Positions 1 to 11,004 are shown, counted from the stretch's first letter. The stretch is 64,000 nt of DNA from Peribacillus frigoritolerans (GCA_030562215.1 JAUPFL010000001.1:682001-746000), one strand, 5' to 3'. Notes: a model not told the origin generated them from the sequence alone. Numbers and translations are program-made.

Positions 1-73
1 TTTCCCCGGAAATATCTTGTTTTCCCATTCTTTAATCAAATGATTGATTAAATGCACACCGTCATTTTTCTAC

Positions 74-97
74 AAAAAAACAAGCCTGATGGCTTGT
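74..97 (-). terminator. Rho-independent terminator of uvrA
   Basis: A 7-bp stem (ACAAGCC/GGCTTGT) with a TGAT loop is followed, on the minus strand, by a run of seven T. It lies just past the restored uvrA stop codon at 102-104. Confidence 0.75.
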
Positions 98-101
98 TCT
101 T

Positions 102-2979
102 TTATGCATGTTCATGTTGGGTTTCTTTTTCTTCAATCCAATTTTCCATGCGAATTTGATCACGGGTAAGTACTGGTTTTAAGTATTTTCCGTGTACGAT
201 TCGGAAACTTCACATATTTTTTCGGGTGTTCCATAAGTGACGATCGTACCGCCCTTATCTCCGCCTTCCGGTCCCAGGTCAATAATATGGTCCGCCGTCT
301 TGATGACATCCAGATTATGCTCGATCACCAAAACTGTATCCCCATTGTCAACCAGCCGCTGCAGCACCTGGAGCAGCCTTGCTATATCGTGGACATGAAG
401 TCCGGTAGTCGGTTCATCCAGGATATAAAATGAGCGCCCAGTGGAACGGCGATGCAATTCAGAAGCAAGTTTCACCCTTTGCGCTTCACCGCCTGATAAA
501 GTGGTAGCAGGCTGTCCAAGCTTGATATAACCTAAACCAACGTCAAAAATCGTTTGTAGCTTCCGTTTGATCTTTGGGATATTTTCAAAGAAACTCACTC
601 CTTCCTCGACTGTCATATCGAGGATGTCGGATATGTTTTTCCCTTTATATTTCACTTCGAGTGTTTCCCGGTTATAGCGCTTACCATGACAGATTTCACA
701 TGGAACATAGACATCTGGGAGAAAATGCATTTCAATCTTGATAATGCCATCACCACGGCATGCTTCACAGCGGCCGCCCTTCACATTGAAACTGAACCTG
801 CCTTTTTTATAACCGCGGATCTTCGCTTCATTAGTCGAGGCAAATACGTCACGAACATCATCGAATACGCCCGTGTAGGTAGCTGGATTCGACCGTGGGG
901 TCCTGCCAATCGGTGATTGGTCAATATCAATGACTTTATCTAAATGCTCAATTCCCTTGATCTCACGGAAATCGCCTGGTCGGGCTTTTGCCCGATTCAG
1001 CTTTTTGAGCCAAAGATTTATGGAGGATTTCATTCACTAATGTACTTTTCCCTGATCCAGAGACTCCTGTAACGGCTGTAAAGACCCCAAGTGGGAATTT
1101 CACATTAACGTTTTTCAAATTATTTTCCTTGGCACCTTTTATCTCAATTACACGGCCATCATTTTTCCGGCGTTCCAATGGCAATGGAATGAATTTCTTC
1201 CTGCCAAATATTGGCCCGTTAAGGATTTAGGATTATTCATGACCTCTTCCGGAGTACCTGCAGCCACTATTTCTCCTCCATGCGCTCCAGCTCCAGGACC
1301 AACATCGATTAAATAATCCGCAGCAATCATCGTATCTTCATCATGCTCGACAACAATCAGGGTGTTCCCGATTTCACGCATATTCTTCAATGTTTCGATC
1401 AATCGATCGTTATCCCTCTGATGCAGCCCTATTGAAGGTTCATCCAAAATATAGAGGACTCCCGTCAATCGGGAACCGATCTGTGTCGCCAATCTTATAC
1501 GCTGCGCTTCACCGCCTGATAATGTTCCAGCTGCCCTGCTCAACGTCAAATATTCCAAACCAACATTAGCCAGGAAACCGAGCCGCTCACGAATTTCACG
1601 TAAAATCAATCTCGCAATTGCAGCTTCCTTTTCAGTTAAATCAAGTTCATCGAAAAATACTAATGCATCTTCCACTGATAAAGCTGTCGTTTCACTTATA
1701 TGGACCCCTTGAATGAGCACGGAAAGACTTTCTTTTTTCAATCGATGCCCCTTACAGGTTGGACAGTGATGTTCTGACATGTATTTCTGCATTTGCTCAC
1801 GAATATAGTCTGAACTCGTCTCCTTGAAGCGCCTTTCGATGTTTCTTAAAACTCCTTCAAAAGGAATATATCCTTCTTGCACTCTTCCAAAATCATTTTT
1901 ATAACGGAAATATATCTTATCTTTACCTGAACCAAGCAAGACCTTATCCATCTTCTCTTCCGGTAAATCTTTAACGGGCACATCCATATCTATTCCATAA
2001 TGGTTGGCCACCGCTTCTAGGAGCTGAGGATAATATTGAGAACTCGTCGGCTCCCATGGCGCAATCGCATGTTGACGGAGGCTTAATTCGTTATTCGGGA
2101 TGACCAGATCACGGTCCACCTCAAGCCTCGCCCCCAAGCCATCACAATCCGGGCAGGCCCCAAACGGGCTATTGAAGGAAAACATTCTCGGCTCTAACTC
2201 TTCAATCGAAAATCCGCAGTATGGACATGCATGATGTTCACTGAAAAGCAGCTCTTCCTCACCCATTACGTCAATGATGACTTTGCCTTCTCCAAGCTGC
2301 AAAGCACTTTCCAATGAATCTGCAAGCCTAGCCATGATACCCTCTTTAATGACGATCCGGTCAATGATGACTTCAATCGAATGTTTCTTATTTTTTCGAG
2401 CGTGATTTCCTCACTGAGATCATGCATTTCCCCATTCACACGAATGCGGACATAGCCTTGTTTCTTAACTTCCTCCAAAACTTTCGCATGTGTCCCTTTT
2501 CTGCCTGAGACAAGCGGTGCCAATACCTGAAGCTTGGTTCGCTCAGGGTAATCAAGAATGCGGTCCACCATTTGCTCGATCGTTTGTGAGGTGATTTCAA
2601 TATTATGGATCGGACAGGTCGGCCTGCCGACCCTTGCATATAACAGCCTTAAATAATCATAGATTTCCGTAACAGTCCCTACGGTCGAACGAGGATTCCG
2701 ACTGGTCGTTTTCTGGTCTATGGAGATGGCTGGTGACAAACCTTCGATCGCATCGACATCCGGTTTATCCACTTGGCCTAAGAATTGACGAGCATAAGCG
2801 GACAGTGATTCTACATAACGTCTTTGCCCTTCTGCATAAATCGTATCAAAAGCCAAGGAAGACTTTCCAGATCCGGATAATCCGGTCAGCACAACAAGTT
2901 TGTCTCTCGGTATCGTGATATCAATATTCTTTAAATTGTTGGCCCTGGCGCCTTTTATCACAATTTTATCCATTGCCAT
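102..2979 (-). CDS. uvrA: Excinuclease ABC subunit A (UvrA), frameshifted
   Basis: UvrA is the ATP-dependent DNA-damage sensor of nucleotide excision repair and acts with UvrB. The N-terminal half shows a P-loop ([11 protein letters not shown]) and the family signature [19 protein letters not shown]. The middle shows a zinc-finger pattern CPYCGF...CPDCDGLGA, the ABC signature [18 protein letters not shown] and Walker [13 protein letters not shown]. The C-terminal half repeats these ([20 protein letters not shown]...[37 protein letters not shown]). Four one-base breaks are needed to read through, near 180, 1010, 1190 and 2393; the last is in an A-run. Restoring the first gives a C-terminus ending QHEHA and a stop at 102. 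The gene starts seven bases after the uvrB stop, so the two form one operon. Indels are probably sequencing errors. Confidence 0.95.
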
Positions 2980-2985
2980 GTTTCG

Positions 2986-4970
2986 TCACCCTTCCGCTTT
3001 TAACTCTAGTAATAAATCACGAAGCTCGGCAGCCCGCTCGAAGTCCAGTGCCTTTGCCGCTTCCTTCATTTCCTTTTCCATGCTTGCCATCACTTTTAAA
3101 CGCTCTTTTTTAGGGAGCTTCGCAAGGCTTGGTGCAAGGTCTTCCTTATACTCTTCGCTTTCTTCTGCTACATGAGTCGCCCTTATGGAGTCACGGATAT
3201 CCTTTTGAATGGTTTGAGGCATTATTCCATGCTCTTTATTATAATTCTCCTGGATTTCACGACGCCGCCTCGTTTCATTGATGGCAAGTTCCATCGAATT
3301 CGTGATGCGGTCTGCATACATGATGACGTGGCCGTTGGCATTACGGGCTGCACGGCCCATCGTTTGAATAAGCGAACGTTCCGAGCGAAGGAACCCTTCT
3401 TTATCGGCATCCAGAATGGTCACTAACGACACTTCCGGAATATCCAGCCCTTCCCTTAGAAGATTGATTCCAACGAGTACATCATATTTGCCCATTCGGA
3501 GTTCCCGGATGATTTCTATCCTTTCCAAGGTCTTTACTTCCGAATGAAGATATTGGACTTTGATGCCGATTTCCTTTAAATAATCAGTCAAATCTTCAGA
3601 CATCTTTTTCGTCAAGGTCGTTATGAGCACACGCTCGTTCTTTTGACGCGCTCCTGTATTTCACCGATCAAGTCATCTATCTGCCCTTCAATCGGCCGCA
3701 CTTCTACCGTCGGATCCAGCAATCCGGTAGGACGGATGATCTGCTGAACCATTTCTGGCGTATGTTCGAGTTCATATGGTCCCGGAGTTGCCGAAACGAA
3801 TATGGATTGATGGACCTTTTTTCAAATTCTTCAAATCTTAGCGGGCGGTTATCTTTTGCAGACGGCAGACGGAAGCCATGATCGACGAGCACTTGCTTCC
3901 GCGCCTGATCTCCATTGAACATTCCGCGGATTTGCGAAAGGGTTACGTGTGATTCATCCACGACCAATAGGAAGTCCTCTGGAAAGTAATCCATTAAAGT
4001 GTATGGTGTCGCACCCGAGGGACGAAGGGTTAAATGACGGGAATAGTTCTCGATCCCTGAACAAAAGCCCATTTCCCGCATCATTTCCAAATCATAACGG
4101 GTCCGCTGCTCCAAGCGCTGTGCTTCAAGAAGCTTTTCATCTTCCCTTAATTCCTTCAATCGCTCTTCCAGTTCCGTTTCGATATTTTGAATGGCTATCC
4201 GCATTTTCTCTTCACGGGTTACGAAGTGGGAAGCCGGGAAAATGGCGATATGTTCACGTTCACCGGTAATTTCACCAGTCAGGGCATCGACTTCACGGAT
4301 ACGGTCGATCTCATCCCCGAAAAACTCGACCCGTACGCAATGTTCATCACGTGAAGCCGGGAAAATTTCGACGACGTCGCCGCGAACTCGGAAGGTCCCC
4401 CGTTGGAAAGCAATATCATTCCTCTCATATTGATATCCACGAGTCTGTGCAGCAAGGCATTCCGGTCTATTTCCATGCCCGTTCGGAGGAAACGACCATC
4501 TCCCGGTACTCTTCAGGAGAACCGAGTCCATATATGCACGAAACACTGGCAATGATGATGACATCTTTCCTTTCGAACAAGGACGAGGTTGCCGAGTGAC
4601 GCAGTTTATCGATTTCATCATTGATGCTTGCATCTTTTTCGATGAATGTATCCGTCGACGGAACATAAGCCTCTGGCTGGTAATAATCATAATAGCTAAC
4701 GAAGTATTCGACGGCATTATTAGGGAAGAACTCTTTGAACTCACTGTAAAGCTGCCCTGCCAACGTTTTATTGTGGGCAATGACAAGAGTCGGTTTATTG
4801 ATCTTTTGAATCACATTGGAAACGGTGAACGTTTTCCCTGTCCCCGTTGCCCCCAATAACGTCTGCATTTCCTTGCCTTCCTTAATCCCTTCGACCAGCA
4901 TTTCAATTGCTGCCGGCTGATCTCCTTGAGGAGAGTATTTTGAGACTAACTCAAACTTATCCTTCACCAA
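2986..4970 (-). CDS. uvrB: Excinuclease ABC subunit B (UvrB), frameshifted
   Basis: UvrB is the helicase-like core of nucleotide excision repair that verifies damage and recruits UvrC. Visible are Walker A ([12 protein letters not shown]), the beta-hairpin region [12 protein letters not shown], the DEAD-like motif [11 protein letters not shown], helicase motif VI ([15 protein letters not shown]) and a C-terminal UVR domain ([17 protein letters not shown]). About four one-base breaks interrupt it, near 4490, 4440, 3820 and 3650; every segment matches UvrB in order when joined. The start [19 protein letters not shown] is the expected one. It is followed by uvrA and preceded by csbA, the same order as in B. 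subtilis. A LexA-like box lies upstream. Confidence 0.95.
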
Positions 4971-5098
4971 GCATAGCCTCCTATTGAAATATTTTTATAT
5001 GAAAACGGGACATGCCTATATCCCTTCTATTTATTCCGGTTTAATAAAGCATATATACACATTCTACCACAATAGCCTTAAAACAAACCAGCAATAAG

Positions 5099-5112
5099 CG
5101 AACATCCATTCT
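5099..5112 (-). promoter_or_regulatory. Candidate LexA (SOS) box upstream of uvrBA
   Basis: CGAAC-ATCC-ATTCT matches 8 of the 10 defined positions of the Gram-positive LexA dyad CGAAC-N4-GTTCG; the second half is degenerate. It lies about 130 bp upstream of uvrB, between csbA and uvrB, where an SOS operator is expected in Bacillus. Confidence 0.4.
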
Positions 5113-5168
5113 ATTTTTGTGTGTTGAGGGGAATGACAAGTTTGAGTACAAAAAAAGCACCTTTGATG

Positions 5169-5399
5169 TCAGGCGCTCTTGGATGTACGTTTCATCATTC
5201 TTTTTGATAACCAAAATCCCACTGTCAGGGATAAGGCATCGACGATGATCAATAAGTTTGTATGCGTATAACCTTTATATGCGGAAGCTGTAATCAAGGC
5301 AACAGTTAAAACAAGGCCTACGACATTGTTATAGGTGACTCTTGAAAATAGCATGACAAGTAGACAAGGAAGGAAAAGGGCAGAAAGAATTTTAATCAT
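5169..5399 (-). CDS. csbA: CsbA-like small membrane protein
   Basis: This is an intact 76-residue protein with three hydrophobic segments (about residues 5-17, 25-40 and 48-65) and a basic C-terminal tail (KRMMKRTSKS). Its length, hydrophobic layout and motif RVTYNNVVGLVLTVALI match B. subtilis CsbA, a membrane protein of unknown biochemical role whose gene lies immediately upstream of uvrBA and is sigma-B controlled there. The conserved position is the strongest support. The intergenic gap to uvrB is about 200 bp, so uvrB may have its own promoter. Nothing beyond the family name can be said about function. Confidence 0.8.
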   Translation of the reverse strand: MIKILSALFLPCLLVMLFSRVTYNNVVGLVLTVALITASAYKGYTHTNLLIIVDALSLTVGFWLSKRMMKRTSKSA

Positions 5400-5534
5400 T
5401 TTTTCATCTCCTTTATAAGAGAAAAATAGAGTAGTTTCAGTTTAAATGATTATGAAGTTTTTTGCCAATCAATTTCCTGCTTGATTTTCAAGGCATCCTT
5501 AGAAAAGCATCCGCACATCCATCAATTATGCCCA

Positions 5535-5576
5535 GAAAAAAAGAGGCAAACCCCTTTAAAAGGAAGTTTGCTTCTT
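5535..5576 (-). terminator. Terminator of the catalase gene
   Basis: On the minus strand a stem of about 11 bp (AAGAAGCAAAC paired with GTTTGCCTCTT) is followed by a T-rich tract. It lies directly after the catalase stop codon. Confidence 0.65.
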
Positions 5577-5586
5577 TTCAGCCCAA

Positions 5587-7163
5587 TCAATATGGATCTG
5601 CTTCATGTCCTTTTCTAACGGCATCCTCAGGGTTATCCGTCCCACCCAGTGGTTTTGAAGATTCCGTATGTTCAGAAGCCGCGGCCAATCCCTCTTTCAA
5701 CCTGCGGCCATACTCTTCATCGGCCTCTTCGGCAAGTGCTATCATTTTTTCCTGAATGCGCTTGTCGGCAGGAGCCAATGCCGTCACTAAATTGGAAATT
5801 AAATCGTCTTTTTCCCAATCCTCGAATTCCCGGAACGTTTCCCCGGCCTGCTTCGTATTGTTTTGGCGATCGATTGTCTCACGAACAAGTTTCCCTTCCA
5901 CCATAGGTGTATACTCCTTGCCCGTCTGCTTGGCTTCCTTCAAGCCGCCGACAGTGGATGGTTCGTAGTTGATGTGGGGGCTTTGGCCGCCTCTGCCAAC
6001 TTCATATTGCATTTGTCCGCCAGTCTGATTCGTGGCTGTTCGTTTCTTTGGAGCATTGATCGGCAGTTGCAAATAATTAGCGCCAACACGGTGACGCTGT
6101 GTATCGGAATAAGAGAATGTACGTCCCTGTAACATCTTGTCATCAGAAAAATCCAGTCCATCCACTAGGACACCGGTACCGAATGCAGCCTGTTCGACTT
6201 CAGTGAAGTAGTCTTCAGGGTTTTTATTCAATACCATCGTACCGACATGCAGCCATGGGAACTCGTCTTTCGGCCAGATCTTCGTATCATCCAGCGGATC
6301 GAAATCCAACTCAGGATGATCATCATCACTCATGATCTGTACGTTGAGATCCCATTCAGGATAGTCCCCGCGTTCGATCGCTTCATATAGATCCTGTGTG
6401 GCATGATTGAAATTCGTAGCTTGAATTTCATTGGCCTCTTGCTGTGTCAGGTTCTTGATCCCTTGTTTCGGTTCCCAATGATACTTGACGAGCACTGCTT
6501 TCCCTTCCTCATTCACCCATTTATAAGTATTGACCCCTGATCCTTGCATCATGCGGTAGTTAGCTGGAATGCCCCATGGGGAAAACACAAAGGTAACCAT
6601 ATGGAATGTTTCAGGCGAACTCGAGCAAAAATCGAAAATCCTTCTGCCGTCCTGAATATTCGTGACCGGATCCGGTTTGAAGGCATGAATCAAATCCGGG
6701 AATTTCATGGCATCACGGATGAAGAAAATTTTCAGGTTATTGCCTACAAGATCCCAGTTGCCATCTTCCGTATAAAATTTAACGGCAAATCCCCTTGGAT
6801 CACGTAACGTTTCCGGAGATGTCCCTCCATGAATAACAGATGAAAATCTTACGAATACCGGGGTTTTTTTACCTTCTTCCTGAAAAACCTTCGCTCTCGT
6901 ATATTTTGAAATCGGTTCGTCCCCCGCTTTACCGGTCGGAACGAAATAACCATGCGCACCTGCACCGCGGGCATGCACAACCCGTTCAGGGATACGCTCC
7001 CTATCGAAGTGGCTGATCTTTTCCAGGAAATCATAGTTCTCAAGTGTACTAGGACCTCTGTTCCCTACAGTTCTTAGACTCTGGTTATTCGTTACCGGGT
7101 GCCCTTGCCTGTTCGTTAATGTTTCATTCGTTTCATCATTTGTTTTTTTGATTTATCAGACAA
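5587..7163 (-). CDS. katA: Catalase (heme, KatE/KatA-type)
   Basis: This heme catalase would convert hydrogen peroxide to water and oxygen. It shows the active-site block [13 protein letters not shown] (catalytic His), [23 protein letters not shown], the distal Asn region [15 protein letters not shown] and the proximal heme-ligand motif [14 protein letters not shown] (Tyr ligand). A Gly/Lys-rich C-terminal tail brings it to roughly 520 residues. The N-terminus continues upstream of residue HARGAG as [31 protein letters not shown] (quoted in part: [14 protein letters not shown]), reached by restoring one A in an A-run near 7145. The likely start is a TTG at 7163 behind a strong ribosome site (GGGAGGG); a lost ATG cannot be excluded. 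Which B. subtilis paralogue (KatA or KatX) it corresponds to is unclear. Confidence 0.85.
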
Positions 7164-7419
7164 AAAATCCCTCCCTTGTTAATAAAAGCCATAATACTAC
7201 TATACTTTCCCCTATTCCCTATATTTAACTCTTCAATCTTCAGAATTTAGTTAAATAAGTACTTTTCCCCTATATATCGATGAGCATATTTTCACTCCAT
7301 TAACGGCTTGAAGCATTTAGTAGATGGAGTGAGCATACCCATTTTTGTATATTCCATCAGCACAGCATTAAAATGAAATAAGGATTAAAAATTCAAAAAG
7401 CGGGCTGCCTTCATTGGAC

Positions 7420-7839
7420 GAAGAATTTTTAATTTCTCACTACAGAAGTGAATTAAGGAATCATGGAAGCAAACGGAAAGCCATGATCGCCGCATTTAAA
7501 GATTCATCAGGCGCCATTGCGATGAGCGGCCTAACGATCGTCATCTCCTGCTAACATTGCTTGTAGCCAAATACGGAGCCTACCACCGTTTCGCTGTACC
7601 ATTCAGCTTGTCCATTTTAATCATGATGCTGGCAGCTTTAACTTGTACCGACATTGCTTTCTGTATTCGGAAGGGCTTCCTTCTTCCCAATCGTTCCGCG
7701 TACATTAGAAATGGAAGAAGCACGGGCCAAGAAAAAGGGAAAAGACCCCTTGTTCCTGCAATCACCTCCATACTTTGGCCGCCGTGCTTTTTGGCCGAGT
7801 AAAGTGACAAATCAAGAAGAGAAAGAACATGCCAAATAA
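7420..7839 (+). pseudogene. Remnant of an MMPL-family transporter gene
   Basis: The plus strand encodes, across at least two frame breaks (near 7548 and 7650), a piece of an MMPL/YdfJ-type membrane transporter: SELRNHGSKRKAM, SSGAIAMSGLTIVIS, LLVAKYGAYHRFAVPFSLSI, then LVPTLLSVFGRASFFPIVP. It has no N-terminal part and no start codon; the full family is over 700 residues. After a short Lys-rich stretch a second 'FGRRAFWPSK' appears close to the stop. Such proteins carry that motif once per internal half, so the remnant looks like an internal deletion joining the two halves. A terminator still follows. This is a genuine fragment rather than a sequencing artefact because most of the gene is absent. 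Confidence 0.7.
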
Positions 7840-7875
7840 TAATGGTGACAGCTTTACTCTTTCTTCATAAGAAAA

Positions 7876-7907
7876 AAGCCCTGTGCCCCATAAATGCACC
7901 GGGTTTT
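7876..7907 (+). terminator. Terminator after the MMPL remnant
   Basis: A stem of about 9 bp (GCCCTGTGC with GCACCGGGT, one mismatch) is followed by TTTTT on the plus strand, just downstream of the remnant's stop. Confidence 0.55.
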
Positions 7908-7938
7908 TCATGTTTTCAAAATTAAGGAAAACTTTCAG

Positions 7939-7967
7939 TTGACACTATTGCTTTCACCTCTTATAAT
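7939..7967 (+). promoter_or_regulatory. Sigma-A promoter of the YceI-family gene
   Basis: TTGACA at 7939-7944 and TATAAT at 7962-7967 are separated by exactly 17 bp: a perfect consensus sigma-A promoter, which suggests a strong promoter held down by a repressor. Confidence 0.85.
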
Positions 7968-7981
7968 TACATTAAGTTAAG

Positions 7982-8001
7982 ATATCTCAAATTAAAGATA
8001 T
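7982..8001 (+). promoter_or_regulatory. Palindromic operator, MarR/MhqR-type
   Basis: ATATCT-N8-AGATAT (inner part CAAATTAA) is an inverted repeat lying about 8-27 bp past the expected transcription start. It resembles the B. subtilis MhqR operator (TATCT...AGATA core). Placement downstream of a perfect promoter fits a repressor site. Confidence 0.5.
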
Positions 8002-8035
8002 ATAAATTCAAGATTAATAATCAGGAGGAATAAAC

Positions 8036-8568
8036 ATGACAAACACAAAATGGATAGTCGACCCGACTCACAGTGCTATTGAATTTTCCGTAAAACATAT
8101 GATGATCGCTAAAGTAAAAGGAAGTTTTAATAAGTTCGAGGCAAGCATTCTAGCAAATCCATTGGATCTAACAACTGCAGAAATCGATTTCACCGTTGAT
8201 GTGGCAAGTATTGACACACGCAATGCGGACCGGGACAATCACTTGCGTTCCGCTGACTTCTTTGATGTAGAAAAAACCCCACATTAACATTCAAATCAAC
8301 AAAAATCGTGAAAACGGATGAAGATGAATACGATGTAACTGGAAATGTGACTCTTAATGGAGTCACACAAGAAGAAACTTTCAACATCACCTTCGAAGGC
8401 CAAGGGAAAGATCCATGGGGAAATGAAAAAGCAGGCTTTAGCGGAAAAGGGAAAGTCAAACGCAGTGATTATGGTCTAACATATAACGCGGCATTAGAAA
8501 CAGGCGGCGTCCTGATCGGCGATCAAATCACGCTTACCATCGAAATCGAAGCAGCTAAAGAAGCTTAA
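8036..8568 (+). CDS. YceI-family lipocalin-like protein
   Basis: The protein belongs to the YceI family, beta-barrel proteins that bind isoprenoid-type or amphipathic ligands and are often induced by stress. Family marks are the N-terminal WIVDPTHSAIEFSVKHMMIAKVKG, NADRDNHLRSADFFDVEKTP and the C-terminal GGVLIGDQITLTIEIEA. One base is missing near 8278; joining the pieces gives about 177 residues, the normal length. There is no signal peptide, so it is predicted cytoplasmic, as is common in Bacilli. A ribosome site (CAGGAGG) precedes the ATG. It is a single-gene unit with its own perfect promoter, a palindromic operator and a terminator. The physiological ligand cannot be told from sequence. 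Confidence 0.85.
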
Positions 8569-8576
8569 TGAAATAA

Positions 8577-8610
8577 AGAAGCAGCCATCCCTAGGATGGC
8601 TGCTTCTTTT
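8577..8610 (+). terminator. Terminator of the YceI-family gene
   Basis: A perfect 13-14 bp stem (AGAAGCAGCCATCC / GGATGGCTGCTTCT) with a CTA loop, followed by TTTT, starts nine bases after the stop codon. Confidence 0.85.
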
Positions 8611-8845
8611 AAAGTTTAGATATAGTTTGAATGTTGCTTTGGCCAAATGATTCCTGAACATGATTAGTCCGGCGGTTATTGATTCCACTATCATTTTGTT
8701 AAAACGCCCCTTCATTCGCAATGCCTATGACATTCTCCCAATGAGCCAAACAATTGAAGAGAGCAAAAAATATGGGCTATAGTTATATGGTTTTAAGGGG
8801 TTTCGGAATACGAGAATCCACTCCTTCTTTCTACATTTACCGGAT

Positions 8846-9899
8846 TTACGAATTCCTCGTTTTATATAGTAAATAAATGAAGTATGGGGCCCCGATACTC
8901 GCTGTGAAGACACCAGCCGGTATTTCCAAAGGTGAGAATAAGGTCCGTCCAATCAAATCCGCCACCATAACCAGGATGCCGCCAAGCAAAGCTGAAGTGG
9001 GCAGTAACACTCCAAAACTAGAACCAACCAGCCTTCTGGCCATGTGTGGCGCCATTAATCCCACAAATCCAATTCCCCCAGCAAAAGCTGTGGAACCGCC
9101 AATCAAGGCCGTACTGATCATCAATAATGTAAACCGCTGTTTTTGGACATGCCCCCAAGTCCCGTTGCCAGGTCATCGCCTAGCTCCTGTAAATTAATAT
9201 TTCTAGCATACAGGAAGGCGATTAACAGGAATAGAATCGTCCATGGTGCCAATACAGCTATATTATTCCAGGTGGACGTAGACACTGACCCCGTGATCCA
9301 AAGGTTTGCCTGGCTCGCTTGAAAGACTGGGCCAAGAATCATCATCATCGTAGTGAGTGCCTTCATTAAAGCCATCACCCCAATCCCGATCAACACAAGC
9401 CTGATCGGGGGAACTCCATTTTTCCAGGCTAAGGAATAAACAAGTAAGGCTACGACTGTCGCCCCAATGAATGCAGCTAACGGCAGCCAATTGATGCTCA
9501 CTGTTAAAGAATGGTTCTTATCGCTAAAAATGGCCAAGAATCCAACCACCGCTACAGTCGCTCCTCCCGTTATCCCCAAGATATCAGGCGAAGCAAGTGG
9601 ATTCCGAATCATCCCTTGAAGGATTCCCCCAGCTACAGCAAGCCCCATCCCCACCAACAGGGCAACAATTATTCTAGGCAGGCGGAAAGATTGGATAATG
9701 AGCCGATCGCTCTCCGTCCCCCTCCAATAAAGACCTGGAGGACACTTAGCGGATTTATATTCATCTCACCCACTCCAGTACTGATAACAAACACTAGTGA
9801 AGTGACTAAAAATAATATGAAAATCACGATCATGGCTTTTTTATCCATCAAGAATGATATTTTTTCATTAAACAAACGAAAACTCTTATATGACTTCAT
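8846..9899 (-). CDS. yfhA: FecCD-family siderophore ABC permease (second), frameshifted
   Basis: This is an inner-membrane permease of the BtuC/FecCD family for ferric siderophores. It shows the family blocks [65 protein letters not shown] and the C-terminal IPAGVFTASIGAPYFIYLLY. About ten transmembrane segments can be traced. Two one-base breaks, near 9665 and 9122, split it. Its ATG overlaps the stop of the upstream permease as ATGA, indicating translational coupling. The pair with a YfiY-like binding protein suggests the B. subtilis YfiZ/YfhA pair (schizokinen/arthrobactin uptake); assignment to yfhA rather than another FecCD pair is inference. No ATPase gene is present nearby. Confidence 0.8.
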
Positions 9900-10899
9900 C
9901 GACCGCTGAACCCCTTTCTAGCTATATAAATAAAGAATGGGGTCCCGATTATGGCTGTCATGACTCCAACCGGAACTTCTCGAGGCATCAGGATATACCT
10001 GGATATGACATCGGCTGCAATCAAAAGCACCGCCCCGAAAAGTCCAGAGAAGGGAATCAACCAGCGATGATCGATGCCTACTATAGAACGGGCAAGATGC
10101 GGAACGACGATTCCTATAAAGCCAATCGGACCCGCAACCGCCACTGATCCGCCAGAGAGCAGGATGATTGCCAGCCCCAGGACCAGTTTAAGGAATACTA
10201 TATTCAGTCCAAGACCTTTTGCAACGTCTTCACCCATTGATAACACATTCATTTTACCGGACATGATCAAGGCAAGTCCCCAGCCTGCGACAAGATAAGG
10301 CAGGACGGCAACTAAATTGTCCAGGCTTCTACCGGAAACGGATCCGGCAAGCCAGAATAGGACTTGCTCTAAAAGAGCCTCATTAGAAACAAGAAGACCT
10401 TGTGTAAGTGAAGCTACCATGGCCGTCATGGCCGCACCGGCCAATGTCAGCTTCATCGGTGTCAAGCCGCCGCGTCCCATGCTTCCAATCATATATATGC
10501 TTATCGCGGCTATGGCCGCCCCTATGAATGACAGCCATGTGAATACTTGAAGATTGCTTATCCCAAAACGGTGACACCGGTGACAACCGCCAAGCCCGCC
10601 CCGGCGTTGACTCCGAAGATATCTGGGGAAGCCAGGGGATTTTTAGTTAGCGTTTGCATCAAAACCCCCGAGATGGCCAAACTTGCACCGATGGCCGAAG
10701 CGATCAGGGCACGCGGTAGTCTGACTGATTGAATGACAATGTGTTCATTCGTCCCATTGAAATCGGCAAAAGCATCGATGGCCATTTTCCATGTTGTATC
10801 TGTATAACCGTATACAATGCTTGAACACAGTAAAAACAGCAGCAAAAGAATGGTAATGAACAGCCCCATCCATTTCTGCCATGAATTTTTTAATAACAT
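9896..10899 (-). CDS. yfiZ: FecCD-family siderophore ABC permease (first), frameshifted
   Basis: This is the first permease of the divergent siderophore-uptake operon. The family blocks are [75 protein letters not shown] and the C-terminal [21 protein letters not shown]. One base is lost near 10540, between VTGVTVLG and the next segment. It forms a heterodimeric channel with the following permease, to which it is coupled by an ATGA overlap. It is transcribed from a promoter at 10946-10975 next to a Fur-type box, so iron repression through Fur is expected. The symbol rests on its partnership with the YfiY-like lipoprotein. Confidence 0.8.
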
Positions 10900-10945
10900 A
10901 TCCAGTTACCTTTCCAATCACGTTTGTATATCATTATTTAATTCA

Positions 10946-10975
10946 ATTGTACTGGCGTAAACAGGATTATGTCAA
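10946..10975 (-). promoter_or_regulatory. Sigma-A promoter of the permease operon
   Basis: On the minus strand TTGACA (10970-10975) is followed after 18 bp by TACAAT (10946-10951). The transcript would reach the yfiZ start about 45 bp later. Confidence 0.65.
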
Positions 10976-10981
10976 CGAATT

Positions 10982-10996
10982 TGAGAATCATTTTCA
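10982..10996. promoter_or_regulatory. Fur box 1
   Basis: TGAGAATCATTTTCA matches the 7-1-7 Bacillus Fur consensus TGATAATNATTATCA at 12 of 14 defined positions. It lies between the two divergent promoters, just upstream of both -35 regions. Confidence 0.75.
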
Positions 10997-11004
10997 ATTA
11001 TATA

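Noticed and set aside
686..916. Plus-strand ORFs opposite uvrA, uvrB and the catalase gene
   Set aside because: They lie in other frames of well-recognised genes, with no own signals.
7164..7320. Sigma-B or PerR site upstream of the catalase gene
   Set aside because: GTTAAA and GGGGAA elements are present but spaced only 11 bp; no PerR dyad close to TTATAATNATTATAA found.
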